Shown one piece after another: positions 63,982 through 64,000 of a stretch of DNA of 64,000 nucleotides (position 1 is its first letter; the number at the start of each line of letters is the position of its first letter). The notes under the pieces are model-generated. The model saw only the letters and a list, made by a program, of their open reading frames with translations, was not told the origin of the DNA and did not search any database. Origin of the DNA: Euryarchaeota archaeon UBA88 (GTDB lineage Archaea; Thermoplasmatota; Poseidoniia; Poseidoniales; Poseidoniaceae); contig DAME01000004.1 in NCBI GenBank assembly GCA_002499545.1, forward strand, positions 29,498 through 93,497, in the 5' to 3' direction. The position numbers and the translations under genes were made by a program.

Positions 63982-64000
63982 CGCTCTTTGAATCAATGAA

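Noticed and set aside
1..64000. CRISPR array, rRNA, insertion sequence or prophage
   Set aside because: Scanning by eye found no regularly spaced repeats, rRNA-like sequence, transposase or phage genes; the repeated DNA in 10.7-16.4 kb is protein repeat coding (TSP3).

Overview
The window reads as a piece of a planktonic marine archaeal chromosome, most likely Marine Group II (Candidatus Poseidoniales) or a close relative. The archaeal evidence is an AglB/STT3 oligosaccharyltransferase, a CDP-archaeol synthase (CarS), a stand-alone GMP synthase ATP-pyrophosphatase subunit, a UPF0201 protein, archaeal type IV pilin-like N-termini, and tRNAs without an encoded CCA. Coding density is very high: no gap exceeds about 235 bases, and genes overlap both head-to-tail (ATGA/GTGA) and tail-to-tail. 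There is no rRNA, CRISPR array or recognisable insertion sequence. The taxonomic name is an inference from gene content and style, not a database match.

Layout. 1-5.2 kb: a truncated two-helix membrane protein, a family 2 glycosyltransferase, a UPF0201 protein, a pyroglutamyl-peptidase/Nudix fusion, small hypotheticals and a lipoprotein metalloprotease. 5.2-16.5 kb: two giant exported proteins in tandem (1807 aa with a C-terminal anchor, 1917 aa with calcium-binding TSP3-type repeats). 16.7-23.9 kb: a metallo-beta-lactamase-fold hydrolase, three overlapping pilin-like genes, and convergent to them a winged-helix/STAND ATPase/TPR regulator. 23.9-39.4 kb: a beta-helix surface protein, a membrane-anchored subtilase and a 3227-aa oligosaccharyltransferase carrying about 2000 residues of extra exported beta domains. 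39.6-47.2 kb: purD, carS, three exported or membrane proteins, tRNA(CAT) and an HD-domain phosphohydrolase.

47.3-58.7 kb is a run of six same-strand genes: a membrane-anchored OB-fold protein, a TctA/COG1784-like permease, a 1646-aa exported protein with six lamin-tail domains and two intact HKD (phospholipase D/nuclease) motifs, a Bax-inhibitor-like membrane protein, an isopenicillin-N-synthase-like 2-oxoglutarate dioxygenase and a thymidine/pyrimidine-nucleoside phosphorylase. tRNA-Asn follows. I propose as a hypothesis that this run is an extracellular nucleic-acid scavenging and thymidine-utilisation module. 58.8-64 kb is central metabolism: guaA-B and purE (overlapping), a four-helix membrane protein, and gcvPB/gcvPA.

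Overall theme: a cell investing heavily in very large, probably N-glycosylated, membrane-anchored surface proteins. Several end in a similar short acidic, aromatic cytosolic tail. The window also holds extracellular hydrolases and purine/pyrimidine metabolism genes. Start codons were chosen from ATG/GTG positions, Shine-Dalgarno-like sequences and family starts; they are less certain than the reading frames.
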